NCBI RefSeq assembly: GCF_015354445.1
Contig: NZ_JADKYT010000002.1
Span: forward strand, 1 to 64,000
Direction: 5' to 3'
Source: Methylophilus sp. QUAN
GTDB lineage: Bacteria; Pseudomonadota; Gammaproteobacteria; Burkholderiales; Methylophilaceae
Length of the DNA stretch: 64,000 nt
Part shown: piece by piece, positions 8,843-16,467 of the stretch
How positions within the stretch are numbered: the stretch's first letter is position 1
Layout: each line of letters starts with the position of its first letter
The notes under the pieces: model-generated
The model's database searches: none
Seen by the model: the letters and a program-made list of their open reading frames with translations, nothing else
What the model was told of the DNA's origin: nothing
Made by a program: the position numbers and the translations under genes

Positions 8843-9477
8843 CGGCAGCACGTTTCCATTCGCCTGTGTACGTGGTCTGGCTGGCGCGCCGCGCTGCCTG
8901 GTATCTAGGCTGGTTGCCCATGGTGTTATCGCTTGCATTACTGCTGATGTGGGGAGTGTTATCACATCAGCAGTCTTCGCAGGTGGCGAAGATAGACGCA
9001 TTAGAAAAAAACATCCGGCAACTGGCGGCGCGCCGCCTGGCCGCCGCGCCTGTGGTCGCAGAAAAAAGCTCGGTGAAACCAGATTCTGCTGTTAAAGCAC
9101 AGTCATTACCGGATGATTCTGTGCAGTTGGCAGTGCTTTGGCAGCAGTTGCCAGCATTTAGTGATCTTTCGCCGCGCATGATGCATATTGCTAGCCTGGC
9201 GCAAAAACGGCAGATCGCCCTCAATGTGGGCGATTACCAGTGGCAGGCACACCAGGCTAACGCGGCGACACATGACATTCAGCAATTTGATATGCGTTTT
9301 ACCATTCAGGCCGACTACGCGACTTGTCGCCAGTTCATCCTGGATGTGCTGCGGCAATATCCCTCTATGGCGCTGACCGGGCTGGAACTGCGTAAAAATG
9401 AAACGTTACAACCCGTTGTCGATGCCACGTTGACGTTCTCAGTGTTTATCCGCGGAGGGCGTGCTCATGGTGCCTGA
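8839..9477 (+). CDS. PilO/GspM-like inner-membrane assembly protein
   Basis: A 212-residue protein with one N-terminal membrane helix (MVLSLALLLMWGVLSH), a short coiled coil (KIDALEKNIRQLAARRLA) and a periplasmic domain that resembles PilO/GspM by position and by size (IQADYATCRQFILDVLRQYPSMALTGLELRK). It would pair with the PilN-like protein through the ferredoxin-like domains. It overlaps the previous gene by four bases. Confidence 0.65.
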   Translation: MTAARFHSPVYVVWLARRAAWYLGWLPMVLSLALLLMWGVLSHQQSSQVAKIDALEKNIRQLAARRLAAAPVVAEKSSVKPDSAVKAQSLPDDSVQLAVLWQQLPAFSDLSPRMMHIASLAQKRQIALNVGDYQWQAHQANAATHDIQQFDMRFTIQADYATCRQFILDVLRQYPSMALTGLELRKNETLQPVVDATLTFSVFIRGGRAHGA

Positions 9478-10114
9478 ATCCAAACCATCCACACGACCAC
9501 TGTTGTGGCTGGCCCTGTTGCTCACGCTGGGCCTGGTCTATTGGCAATGGTCGCAAGAGGATGTTGCTGTTGAGACTACCGTTGTCGCTGCCAAACCAAG
9601 GGTGAACAGCCCCCTGCTGCGCGTAGAAGCGGCCGCGATGCCGCAAGCACCTGACAGTCAGCCCGTTGTTGCACCTGCGACGGCATCAGTCTCGGTCGCT
9701 GCCATGCCTGCCAGTGAGGAGAGTTATTTCACACGCCAGTTACCAGCCAAAAAGCTGAGTCATCCCCTTTTTGCGGCACATGAGTGGTTGCCACCGCCGC
9801 CCAAGCCGCAACCACCGCCACCGCCTGAGGCACCCCCTTTGCCTTATAGCTATGTGGGCAGCATGCAGGATGTGCCAGGCGGTGATGTGGTAATTTTAAT
9901 GCAGCAGAAAAAAGTGCTACTGCCCAAGCTGGGGAGCAATGTCAGTGCGCAGTGGCGACTCGACCGTGAGGATATGCAGTCTGTGTATTTCACCTATGTG
10001 CCACTGAATAAGGTGGTGGTACTGAGCAAAACCAAAACAGCGACAGCAGCTGGCCAGCGCCAGGCGATGGCTGACGCTGACAACAATCATCAGGAAGAAA
10101 TGCTTAATCAATGA
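9467..10114 (+). CDS. GspC/PilP-like periplasmic connector
   Basis: A 215-residue bitopic protein with one membrane helix near residues 11-27, an Ala/Pro-rich linker, a PPPPKPQPPPPPEAPPLP stretch near residue 110, and a small C-terminal domain beginning YSYVGSMQD. That opening and the beta-rich domain are typical of the homology region of GspC or PilP, which binds the secretin periplasmic domains. ATG 9467 has GGAGG eight bases upstream and is preferred to GTG 9461. It overlaps the secretin gene by four bases. Confidence 0.65.
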   Translation: MVPESKPSTRPLLWLALLLTLGLVYWQWSQEDVAVETTVVAAKPRVNSPLLRVEAAAMPQAPDSQPVVAPATASVSVAAMPASEESYFTRQLPAKKLSHPLFAAHEWLPPPPKPQPPPPPEAPPLPYSYVGSMQDVPGGDVVILMQQKKVLLPKLGSNVSAQWRLDREDMQSVYFTYVPLNKVVVLSKTKTATAAGQRQAMADADNNHQEEMLNQ

Positions 10115-12123
10115 ATGCTTTTCAGTTAAATCAGCCTTTGCGGACTGCGATCCCGCGTTATATCGCCATCAGCATGTCGGCTTGGGTGTTGTCATCGTGT
10201 GGCCTGTTTCCGCCTAAACTCACTGCGACCACACCAGAAGGTAAAGTGCATGAGTTGGCGCAACAAGTGGCAGAGCGCCCGGCGGATGTGGTGTTGCGTA
10301 ACCGCTGGTTCCGCGAGCGCGAACAGGCGATTAATGCGCTGTCTGCCGAGGCTGAAGCTGCCGATGCCAGAGGAGATATGGCGGCGGCCAAGCAGGTGTA
10401 TGCGCGTATTTTAACGCTGGATCCGCACCATATTAAAGCGCAGGCCTATGAAAACGCCAGTGCGCGTGAAGTCGCCTTGCGCAAGCAATTGGATGCCGTC
10501 AAACAGCATATGGATAGCCCCAAACAGGCCTTGAAAGAGGTGCGTGATATCTTGCTGGAGCAACCGACCAATGCCGAAGCGCAGGCCCTGGAAAAGCAAT
10601 TGATCGCCATGGAGCCGCGTGCCCGTGCAGCCTTGCCGCAATTGCAGACCAGCTTGAACAAGCCGGTGACACTGGAGTTGCGTGATGCCAATATCAAAGT
10701 GGTGTTTGAGGCCTTGTCTCGCGCCACGGGCGTGAATTTTGTGCTGGATAAAGACATTAAGCCGGAAACCAAAGCGTCGGTGTTCGTGAAGAAAATGCCG
10801 ATTGAAGAAGCTATCGACATGGTGTTGGCCAGCAACGGCTTGCAAAAGAAAGTGCTGTCTGCCAATAGCGCCTTGGTGTACCCGGCGACACAGCAAAAGA
10901 ACAAAGACTACCAGGATTTGCTGATCCGTAATTTTTACTTTGCCAACACCAGTGCCAAGCAATGTGCTGATATGTTGCGCACTATTCTGAAAATCCGTGA
11001 TGTGTATGTGGACGAGCGCCTGAACATGCTGGTGCTCAGAGACAAGCCGGAAGTACTGGCGCTGGCCGAGAAGATGATCAAGGCGCAGGATATTGCCGAC
11101 CCGGAAGTCATGCTCGAAATTGAGGTGATGGAAATTACGCGCGGCAAAATGAACCAGTTGGGGATTGTCTACCCATCGTCACTCACGGTACTCGATAGCC
11201 AGTTAACGCTAGAAGCGCTCAAGCGCATCAAATCGTCTGATATCGGCGTCAGCCCTAATCCTAGCCTGCAATTCAAAACCACAGACAGTGATTTGAACCT
11301 GTTGTCCAATCCGCGTATCCGCGTAAAAAATAACGAAAAAGCCAAAGTACTGGTGGGTAACAAGGTACCGGTGATTACCACCAATACCACCGCCAACGTG
11401 GGGACGTCTGAGAGCGTGTCTTATGTGGATGTCGGCCTCAAACTAGAGGTTGAGCCACGCGTGATGCTGGATGATTTTGTCAGCATTAAAGTCAACCTGG
11501 AAGTCAGCTCACTGGGCGAAGCGATTACGCTGAGCAATAACTCCAAGGTGTATAACATTGGTACCCGCAACGCGACCACCATGTTGCGCCTCAAGCATGG
11601 CGAAACACAAATTCTGGCAGGCCTGATTCAGGACTCGGAACGTAAAAACGCTGACAAATTACCGGGCCTGGGTGAAATCCCGATTTTGGGTCGCTTGTTC
11701 TCGCGCCATATTGATGAAAAGAATAAAACCGAAATTGTGCTGGCGATCACGCCCAAAGTCATCAGCAATGTGACTTTGCCGGAAGCCACCTTCTCTGAAT
11801 ACTGGAGCGGGACCGACACGGTGATTTCTGACAAGCCGCTGTTAAACAGCATGCCGAGCAACACACTCACACGTGGCCAGCAGGCACGCGAACAACAGTT
11901 GCAACGTCAGCGCGAGTTGAATGATGCTGCAGATGTACCGGGTAATGATACGCCGGAGTCTGCGCCAGCCCCTGAGCCGGTGGCCTTGCCTGCCCCGGAT
12001 GCACCACCAGCCAACAATGAGTCTACACAGCCTGCGTCAGCCATGCCGGGTTTGTCTAACAATGTGAATGGCATTTCGGAGCAGGGCACAACCACCTTAC
12101 CGGCCCCCAAGGTGATTCCTTGA
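10111..12123 (+). CDS. gspD: type II secretion secretin (GspD-like lipoprotein with TPR-like N-terminus)
   Basis: A 670-residue outer-membrane channel protein. The start carries a lipobox (VLSSC-GLF), so it is probably a lipoprotein. Residues ~40-180 are helical and resemble TPR repeats (AAKQVYARILTLDPHHIKAQAYE), followed by an STN-type domain (VTLELRDANIKVVFEALSRATGVNFVLD), an N-domain, and the secretin core with VGNKVPVITT, YVDVGLKLEVEP, and KTEIVLAITPKV. The tail after residue 600 is rich in Pro, Ala and Glu and probably disordered. The TPR-secretin order differs from classical GspD (N0-N3) and resembles the atypical type II systems described in Geobacter. It ends TGATG, overlapping the next gene. 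Confidence 0.88.
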   Translation: MNAFQLNQPLRTAIPRYIAISMSAWVLSSCGLFPPKLTATTPEGKVHELAQQVAERPADVVLRNRWFREREQAINALSAEAEAADARGDMAAAKQVYARILTLDPHHIKAQAYENASAREVALRKQLDAVKQHMDSPKQALKEVRDILLEQPTNAEAQALEKQLIAMEPRARAALPQLQTSLNKPVTLELRDANIKVVFEALSRATGVNFVLDKDIKPETKASVFVKKMPIEEAIDMVLASNGLQKKVLSANSALVYPATQQKNKDYQDLLIRNFYFANTSAKQCADMLRTILKIRDVYVDERLNMLVLRDKPEVLALAEKMIKAQDIADPEVMLEIEVMEITRGKMNQLGIVYPSSLTVLDSQLTLEALKRIKSSDIGVSPNPSLQFKTTDSDLNLLSNPRIRVKNNEKAKVLVGNKVPVITTNTTANVGTSESVSYVDVGLKLEVEPRVMLDDFVSIKVNLEVSSLGEAITLSNNSKVYNIGTRNATTMLRLKHGETQILAGLIQDSERKNADKLPGLGEIPILGRLFSRHIDEKNKTEIVLAITPKVISNVTLPEATFSEYWSGTDTVISDKPLLNSMPSNTLTRGQQAREQQLQRQRELNDAADVPGNDTPESAPAPEPVALPAPDAPPANNESTQPASAMPGLSNNVNGISEQGTTTLPAPKVIP

Positions 12124-12611
12124 TGGTTTGCAACGTGAAACGCACGCCTGGATTTACCCTGATTGAACTGATGGTGTCGCTGGCTATTATTGCCATCATG
12201 GCCAGTATCGCCACGCCCATGATACAACTGACGGTGCAGCGGCAAAAAGAGCAGCAATTGCGCGAGCATTTGCGTGAGATGCGGCGCGCGATTGATGCTT
12301 ACAAAAAGGCAGCGGATGAGGGCAGGGTGAAAAAGAATGCCGATGCCAGTGGCTATCCGCCCAATTTGCAGGTGCTGGTCGACGGCGTGGAGGATGCCAA
12401 AAGCGCCAAGCATGAGCGCATACGTTTCTTACGTCACATTCCTCAAGACCCGATGATGAAAAATCAGGGCGCTAGCAGTTTAAATCAGGCGTGGGGGCTA
12501 CGCAGTTATGACAGCTCACCTGAGCAGCCGCGCTACACGCAGGATGTCTACGATGTGTATTCATTAAGCACGCAAACCGGCATCAATGGAGTAGCTTATG
12601 CGCAATGGTAA
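12123..12611 (+). CDS. type II secretion pseudopilin (GspH/GspG-like)
   Basis: A 162-residue pseudopilin with signal TPG-FTLIELMVSLAIIAIMASI: cut after G10, with E5 in place. The mature part has a charged helix (QRQKEQQLREHLREMRRAIDAYKKAADEG) and ends in a G-family-like C-terminus (YDVYSLSTQTGINGVAYAQW). It begins one base inside the gspD stop. Probably a minor or alternative pseudopilin; which Gsp letter it corresponds to cannot be decided here. Confidence 0.82.
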   Translation: MVCNVKRTPGFTLIELMVSLAIIAIMASIATPMIQLTVQRQKEQQLREHLREMRRAIDAYKKAADEGRVKKNADASGYPPNLQVLVDGVEDAKSAKHERIRFLRHIPQDPMMKNQGASSLNQAWGLRSYDSSPEQPRYTQDVYDVYSLSTQTGINGVAYAQW

Positions 12612-12978
12612 GCGGCGTGGTTTTACGCTGGTAGAGCTGCTGGTGGTGCTATCGATTCTGGCTTTGCTGTTGTCGCTGGCGGTGCCGCGTTATTTTTCAG
12701 GCGTGCAACGCGCCAAGGAGCAGGCACTCAAACAGCAACTGATCACCACGCGTAAGGCACTGGATGAATATTATGCCGATCAGGGACAGTATCCGGACAC
12801 CTTGCAGGAGCTGGTCGACAAACATTACCTGGACAAATTACCCTGGGACCCGATTGCCGAGCGCAATGATGTCTGGGTGATTACGCCGCCGGAGTTGCCT
12901 GTGGTGGGCGGCGTATATACCCTGCACAGCAGCGCGACCGGTCAGGCCGCCGATGGCTCGGCCTACACCGACTGGTAA
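12598..12978 (+). CDS. type II secretion pseudopilin (GspG-like)
   Basis: A 126-residue pseudopilin with signal RRG-FTLVELLVVLSILALLLSLAVPRYF, cut after G8, E5 present. The rest follows the GspG pattern: TTRKALDEYYADQGQYPDTLQELVD, LPWDP. It is shorter than the first GspG and its C-terminus (SSATGQAADGSAYTDW) differs. GGAG lies upstream of ATG 12598, which overlaps the previous gene by 14 bases. Confidence 0.85.
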   Translation: MRNGKRRGFTLVELLVVLSILALLLSLAVPRYFSGVQRAKEQALKQQLITTRKALDEYYADQGQYPDTLQELVDKHYLDKLPWDPIAERNDVWVITPPELPVVGGVYTLHSSATGQAADGSAYTDW

Positions 12979-12986
12979 GCGAAGGC

Positions 12987-13475
12987 ATGCGCAGGCAAGG
13001 CGGTTTTTCTTACATAGGTGTGATGGTGACGCTGGTGATTGCAGCCATTGGCATGCAAGGGGCGGCTGTGATGTGGCAGCAGCAATCCCAACGCAGCAAT
13101 GAGGCCTTGTTGCTGGAGACCGGCGAAGCTTACCGGTTGGCGATCGGACGTTATTATGAATCGACCCCGCAGCCAGTCAAACAATACCCGATACGGCTAG
13201 AGGAATTGATTGAGGACAAGCGTTTCCCCGTGCCCAAGCGACATTTACGCAAGCTATATGCAGACCCGTTTGTTGTGAAGCAGGGCATGACCTTAATCAT
13301 GCGCGATGGCCGGATTGTCGGCGTGCATAGCCAGTCCTTATTAGCGCCGATACGCAGTAGCGGCTACCAGGAGTCGCAATCAGGTTTTCACGGCGCCAAG
13401 CATTACCGCGAGTGGTTGTTTGTGTATGAGCCGAATACCCTGGCTGACCTTGAGCTGGCGTGGGTCAATCGTTAA
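12987..13475 (+). CDS. atypical pseudopilin lacking Glu5
   Basis: A 162-residue protein with a prepilin-like start, RRQGG-FSYIGVMVTLVIAAIGMQGAAVMW. Cleavage after G6 would give F1, but position 5 of the mature protein is Gly instead of Glu. In known systems the tip pseudopilin GspK lacks Glu5, but GspK is about twice this size. The C-terminal half (EELIEDKRFPVPKRHLRKLYADPF, EWLFVYEPN) is similar to short hypothetical pseudopilins that end such operons. It may be a tip or initiator subunit. Last gene of the secretion operon, facing the convergent transglycosylase gene. Confidence 0.72.
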   Translation: MRRQGGFSYIGVMVTLVIAAIGMQGAAVMWQQQSQRSNEALLLETGEAYRLAIGRYYESTPQPVKQYPIRLEELIEDKRFPVPKRHLRKLYADPFVVKQGMTLIMRDGRIVGVHSQSLLAPIRSSGYQESQSGFHGAKHYREWLFVYEPNTLADLELAWVNR

Positions 13476-13476
13476 A

Positions 13477-13497
13477 CCAGGTCAGTTACTGACTTGG
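13477..13497. terminator. possible hairpin between convergent genes
   Basis: CCAGGTCAG (13477-13485) pairs with CTGACTTGG (13489-13497) with one G-U pair. It overlaps the 3' end of the minus-strand transglycosylase gene and has no clear T-run, so it may be a weak, shared 3' structure and not a true terminator. Confidence 0.35.
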
Positions 13498-14165
13498 CTG
13501 GCGTAACCTGTTGGTGCAAGCCTGGTTTTGAACGCTTGGTAATAGCCAAGCACTTTGGGGATATATTGCCTGGTTTCGGCAAAAGGTGGCACGGCGTGCT
13601 GGTGGGTCTTCACTGCTTGTGGCCCGGCATTGTAGGCCGCCAGGGCCAGGGTGACATTGCCTTCAAACATATCCAGCATGCGCTTTAAATAATGTGAACC
13701 CCATAATATCTGCTGTGGCACCGACCATTGCCTGACCGGAATGGCGGTCATGGTTTGTGCTGTGGCTGGCAGCACTTGCATCAGGCCATAAGCACCTTTA
13801 CGTGATAGCGCCTTGGGGTTGTAGCCGGACTCAGTGGCAATCACGGCGTGAATCAGTGCGGGCTCTATCTGCGTGGCTTCGGCGGCAGCCTGTACCTCAG
13901 CCTGATAGGGCACAGTACCGCCTTTCCATTGAGATGACTGGCGACCGCGGGCTGGCGCAAAAGCGTCATTTGCTGCCTCTGAGGCGTCAATATTACTGAT
14001 GACTAATTCACTGTCACTGGAGTTATCCAACTGGATATGTTCGGCGAGTATCTGTGTTGTTAAACCAACAGCCGTTGTCTCCGCATCGGCGGTACCACAA
14101 ACGATCGCCGTCGCTAGCAACAGGGCCAGTCTGGTTCGGTGCGAGCTGTGAGCGGGTGCATTCAT
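13482..14165 (-). CDS. lytic transglycosylase, SLT family
   Basis: A 227-residue periplasmic enzyme that cleaves the glycan strands of murein to leave 1,6-anhydromuramyl ends. A signal peptide (RTRLALLLATAIVCGTADA) precedes the SLT domain, with catalytic Glu in IHAVIATESGYNPKALS, the GAYGLMQVLP motif and ALAAYNAGPQAV. I start at ATG 14163-14165; a longer frame to 14231 has no better signal and neither start has a strong ribosome-binding site. It converges on the secretion operon, so it may help that apparatus pass the cell wall, but it is not in the same transcript. Confidence 0.85.
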   Translation of the reverse strand: MNAPAHSSHRTRLALLLATAIVCGTADAETTAVGLTTQILAEHIQLDNSSDSELVISNIDASEAANDAFAPARGRQSSQWKGGTVPYQAEVQAAAEATQIEPALIHAVIATESGYNPKALSRKGAYGLMQVLPATAQTMTAIPVRQWSVPQQILWGSHYLKRMLDMFEGNVTLALAAYNAGPQAVKTHQHAVPPFAETRQYIPKVLGYYQAFKTRLAPTGYASQVSN

Positions 14166-14434
14166 GATGGCACTGATTGTGTCATAGTCATGTGACACGG
14201 CAAAGACAAGCGGCCATGCGCTGCCAAACATGCTTGGGCAAGCAATTCATGTGATTGTCACGCTTGTACAGGCCCGTGGCAACAAAACCAGGCGTTTAGA
14301 AAATGGCAATTTTCCCTCCTAGTCATGTCGCTAATCCGTTGTCATGAATTTATCAATCAACTGACATGTGTGAATCATTTTTCTGTCACAAATTCTGAGC
14401 ACACTAGCTGCATTTATATAAATGTGGTTAACAC
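14166..14434. promoter_or_regulatory. divergent promoter region of epsA and the transglycosylase
   Basis: This 269-bp gap is AT-rich near epsA. It contains a perfect 14-bp palindrome, CATTTATATAAATG (14411-14424), ten bases before the epsA start, and several TGTCATG/TGACATG elements: GTCATG near 14321, TTGTCATG near 14340 and CTGACATG near 14360, the last two in inverted orientation. A single CTAGTC half-site occurs near 14318. Repeated elements of this kind suggest regulated transcription of epsA; no clear -35/-10 pair can be assigned. Confidence 0.4.
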
Positions 14435-15268
14435 ATGGATACAACAATAACAGGGATGGATCAGGTCAACGACCAGTGGACGTTGGCACTGAACGAAGAG
14501 CAACGCGCGCTATTTATGGAAGTGATTGAGGAGTCGTTGCGTCTGCAGCATCGCTCACACCTTTTCAACTGGCTACAGCGAGGCTTTCAGTGTTTATTGG
14601 CGCATGAGGTGGTGATTATTGGTGTGCGTAGTTTAGAGCGTGCCAGTTATGACTATGAATACCTGACCTCCAGCCGTTATTTTGGCGATACCCAATTCGA
14701 CCAGGTGCTTAATGATGAGGATGGCCTGGTGAATGAAGCCTTTACGCGCTGGAGCAAGCTAGGCATGCCGGTGTTCTACCATACCGAGCTCACCGCGCAG
14801 CAATATAACCATTATGCTGTTGAGCATGTGGAGGCTGAGCGCATGCTGGCCTCAGAGCTCAAGCGCTTTGTGGTGCATGGCTTTGGCAATGAACATAGCC
14901 GCATTGCCACCATGGTCATGTTTGGCCGCCTGAGCTCCCCAGCCAATGCGCAAACTGCTCACCTGCTGGAGTTGCTCATGCCGCATCTGCACTGTGCGAT
15001 TGTCAAAGTCACTGCAAATAAGTGCCCCTCCGTGCTATCCACCACTGCACGCAATGGCCGTATCAAGCCGTTAAGCAAGCGTGAACTTGAGGTGCTGGAG
15101 TGGCTGCAGGCCGGCAAAACCAATTGGGAGATTGGTAACATCATGCAGGTCAGCCCACTCACCATTAAAAATCACGTACAAAATATCTTACGCAAACTGG
15201 ATGTGGAAAACCGCAGCCAGGCCGCCAGCAAGGCGCTCAAACTGGGCCTGATTACCCGCAAACAATAA
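14435..15268 (+). CDS. epsA: LuxR-type transcriptional regulator of the EpsA (PEP-CTERM/exosortase-associated) family
   Basis: A 277-residue regulator. Residues 20-200 form a sensory domain weakly like autoinducer-binding domains (LFNWLQRGFQCLLAHEVVIIGV, YDYEYLTSSRYF), and residues 211-272 a LuxR/GerE helix-turn-helix (LSKRELEVLEWLQAGKTNWEIGNIMQVSPLTIKNHVQNILRKL written across the domain). This matches the EpsA family named for the regulator of methanolan exopolysaccharide genes in Methylobacillus and found with exosortase/PEP-CTERM systems. The tryptophan and aspartate pattern of acyl-homoserine-lactone binders is not evident, so the ligand is unknown. No luxI-type synthase is present. Two lux-box-like palindromes lie directly downstream, before a PEP-CTERM gene. 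Confidence 0.82.
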   Translation: MDTTITGMDQVNDQWTLALNEEQRALFMEVIEESLRLQHRSHLFNWLQRGFQCLLAHEVVIIGVRSLERASYDYEYLTSSRYFGDTQFDQVLNDEDGLVNEAFTRWSKLGMPVFYHTELTAQQYNHYAVEHVEAERMLASELKRFVVHGFGNEHSRIATMVMFGRLSSPANAQTAHLLELLMPHLHCAIVKVTANKCPSVLSTTARNGRIKPLSKRELEVLEWLQAGKTNWEIGNIMQVSPLTIKNHVQNILRKLDVENRSQAASKALKLGLITRKQ

Positions 15269-15311
15269 ACACCTCCCCGCCGTATTTTTGCCGCTTTGAT
15301 GCAATCACTCT

Positions 15312-15333
15312 AACTAGTCCGAACGGACTAGTT
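15312..15333. promoter_or_regulatory. lux-box-like palindrome 1 (CTAGTCC-N4-GGACTAG)
   Basis: A perfect inverted repeat with 10-base arms, AACTAGTCCG and CGGACTAGTT, around AA. Size, spacing and the CC-N4-GG centre fit the sites bound by LuxR-type dimers. A TAAGCCTGTCATGT element follows 10 bases later. It lies between epsA and the PEP-CTERM gene at 15548. Binding by EpsA is inferred from position and regulator class. Confidence 0.65.
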
Positions 15334-15405
15334 TTTACTTTAAGCCTGTCATGTTGAGTTCCTAAACTACTCAGGATTTTTATGCAGCTATTTTGCGCGG
15401 CCAGA

Positions 15406-15423
15406 CTAGTCCATATGGACTAG
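15406..15423. promoter_or_regulatory. lux-box-like palindrome 2 (CTAGTCC-N4-GGACTAG)
   Basis: CTAGTCC (15406-15412), ATAT, GGACTAG (15417-15423): a perfect 18-bp palindrome with the same arms as the site 92 bases upstream. It too is followed by a TAAGGCTGTCATGT element, so the two sites look like a duplicated promoter/operator module. A possible -10 (CATAAT, 15456-15461) has no good -35, which fits activator dependence. Confidence 0.68.
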
Positions 15424-15547
15424 GTTTGCAAAGTAAGGCTGTCATGTAGCGACCGCATAATTTTTCGGGATGAGTTTCATCGTATTCGCTCAGGTATTAG
15501 TAGTTTGCTCTTTCTATCGGTTTGCTCAAAAAATTAAGGAGAAGTTT

Positions 15548-16387
15548 ATGAAATTTCAAGTAAAAGCATTGGTTGCTGCATTGGCTCTGTCCGCTGCAAC
15601 GATTCCAGCACACGCGGCTATGACATTTGCACCTAGCGGTAGCTCAAGCATGATTCTGACTTTGCTGGACTTTAACAGCAATATGTCTGCAACATTTGAT
15701 TTGGGTTACAGCTTTGACTCATTTCAAACTATGGTGGAAGACACGCACAAAACTGGTGTAACTTCACTGGATGGTTTGACCAAGTCAATGACATTTGATC
15801 TGGCTTCTGGCGATTATGCTGATGCATGGACTGCTTACTGGTCTACAGCTTCTGCTACAACTACCAAGTGGGCGATTTACGCAGCTGATGGTTCCGGTAC
15901 TGGTTTGGATTCCCGTGGCATTATTTCTACTTACAAATCAGGCAGCAACTTGACCAACTCTAACCAGTTGCAAACTTCCATTGCTAACTTCAACAGCTAC
16001 ATGACTAACAACAACGGTGGCTTGGGTACGATTTCTAGCAACCATGACTCCGTGGATAATGGTGCAAGCACCGTGGCTACCAACCTGTCACAAGCCTATG
16101 CAGGTCGCGCTGTCGCTTACGGCTCTACTGGTCGTATTAACGGCCAGGGCCATGTGTCTATGGATAATTTGGATACTTCCCTGACTGTTGTGCAACAAAA
16201 AATGGGCGCGACACAAGCTTCTGCCCCTTCTTTTAACACACTGGGTTTGCATGGTGACTACAAGTTCACAATGAACTCTAATGGTGCTTTGGAGTTTGTG
16301 GTACCAGTTCCAGAAGCTGACAGCTACGCAATGTTGCTGGCTGGCCTGGGTGTCGTTGGCTTGGTCGCTCGTCGTCGCAAGGCTTAA
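15548..16387 (+). CDS. PEP-CTERM sorting-domain surface protein
   Basis: A 279-residue exported protein. The signal peptide (MKFQVKALVAALALSAATIPAHA) precedes a low-complexity Ser/Thr/Asn-rich body with no recognised domain and no cysteine. The C-terminus is a complete PEP-CTERM signal: VPEADSYAMLLAGLGVVGLVARRRKA, that is, a VPEA motif, a membrane helix and an Arg-rich end. Exosortase would remove this tail when the protein is delivered to the surface or polysaccharide matrix; no exosortase gene is in the window. ATG 15548 has AAGGAGAAG upstream. Codons are biased to GCT, GGT and CTG, like mxaF, which suggests strong expression. Confidence 0.9.
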   Translation: MKFQVKALVAALALSAATIPAHAAMTFAPSGSSSMILTLLDFNSNMSATFDLGYSFDSFQTMVEDTHKTGVTSLDGLTKSMTFDLASGDYADAWTAYWSTASATTTKWAIYAADGSGTGLDSRGIISTYKSGSNLTNSNQLQTSIANFNSYMTNNNGGLGTISSNHDSVDNGASTVATNLSQAYAGRAVAYGSTGRINGQGHVSMDNLDTSLTVVQQKMGATQASAPSFNTLGLHGDYKFTMNSNGALEFVVPVPEADSYAMLLAGLGVVGLVARRRKA

Positions 16388-16413
16388 TACAACATTAAAA
16401 AAGCCATGAAAAA

Positions 16414-16435
16414 CGGCCGGTTTACAAACTGGCCG
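16414..16435 (+). terminator. intergenic hairpin after the PEP-CTERM gene
   Basis: CGGCCGGTTT pairs with AAACTGGCCG (one G-U). There is no T-run directly after it, so it may be an attenuator or an mRNA-stabilising 3' structure that lets part of the transcription continue into the gene at 16468. Confidence 0.5.
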
Positions 16436-16467
16436 CTAATCAAATCTTTTATCGAAGGAAGCGAAAA

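Noticed and set aside
15431-15450. Sigma-54-type promoter (GGC-N8-TAGC) before the PEP-CTERM gene
   Set aside because: The -12 element is TAGC instead of TTGC and the -24 TGGCAC is only partly matched; the copy after the first palindrome has neither GG nor GC in place.
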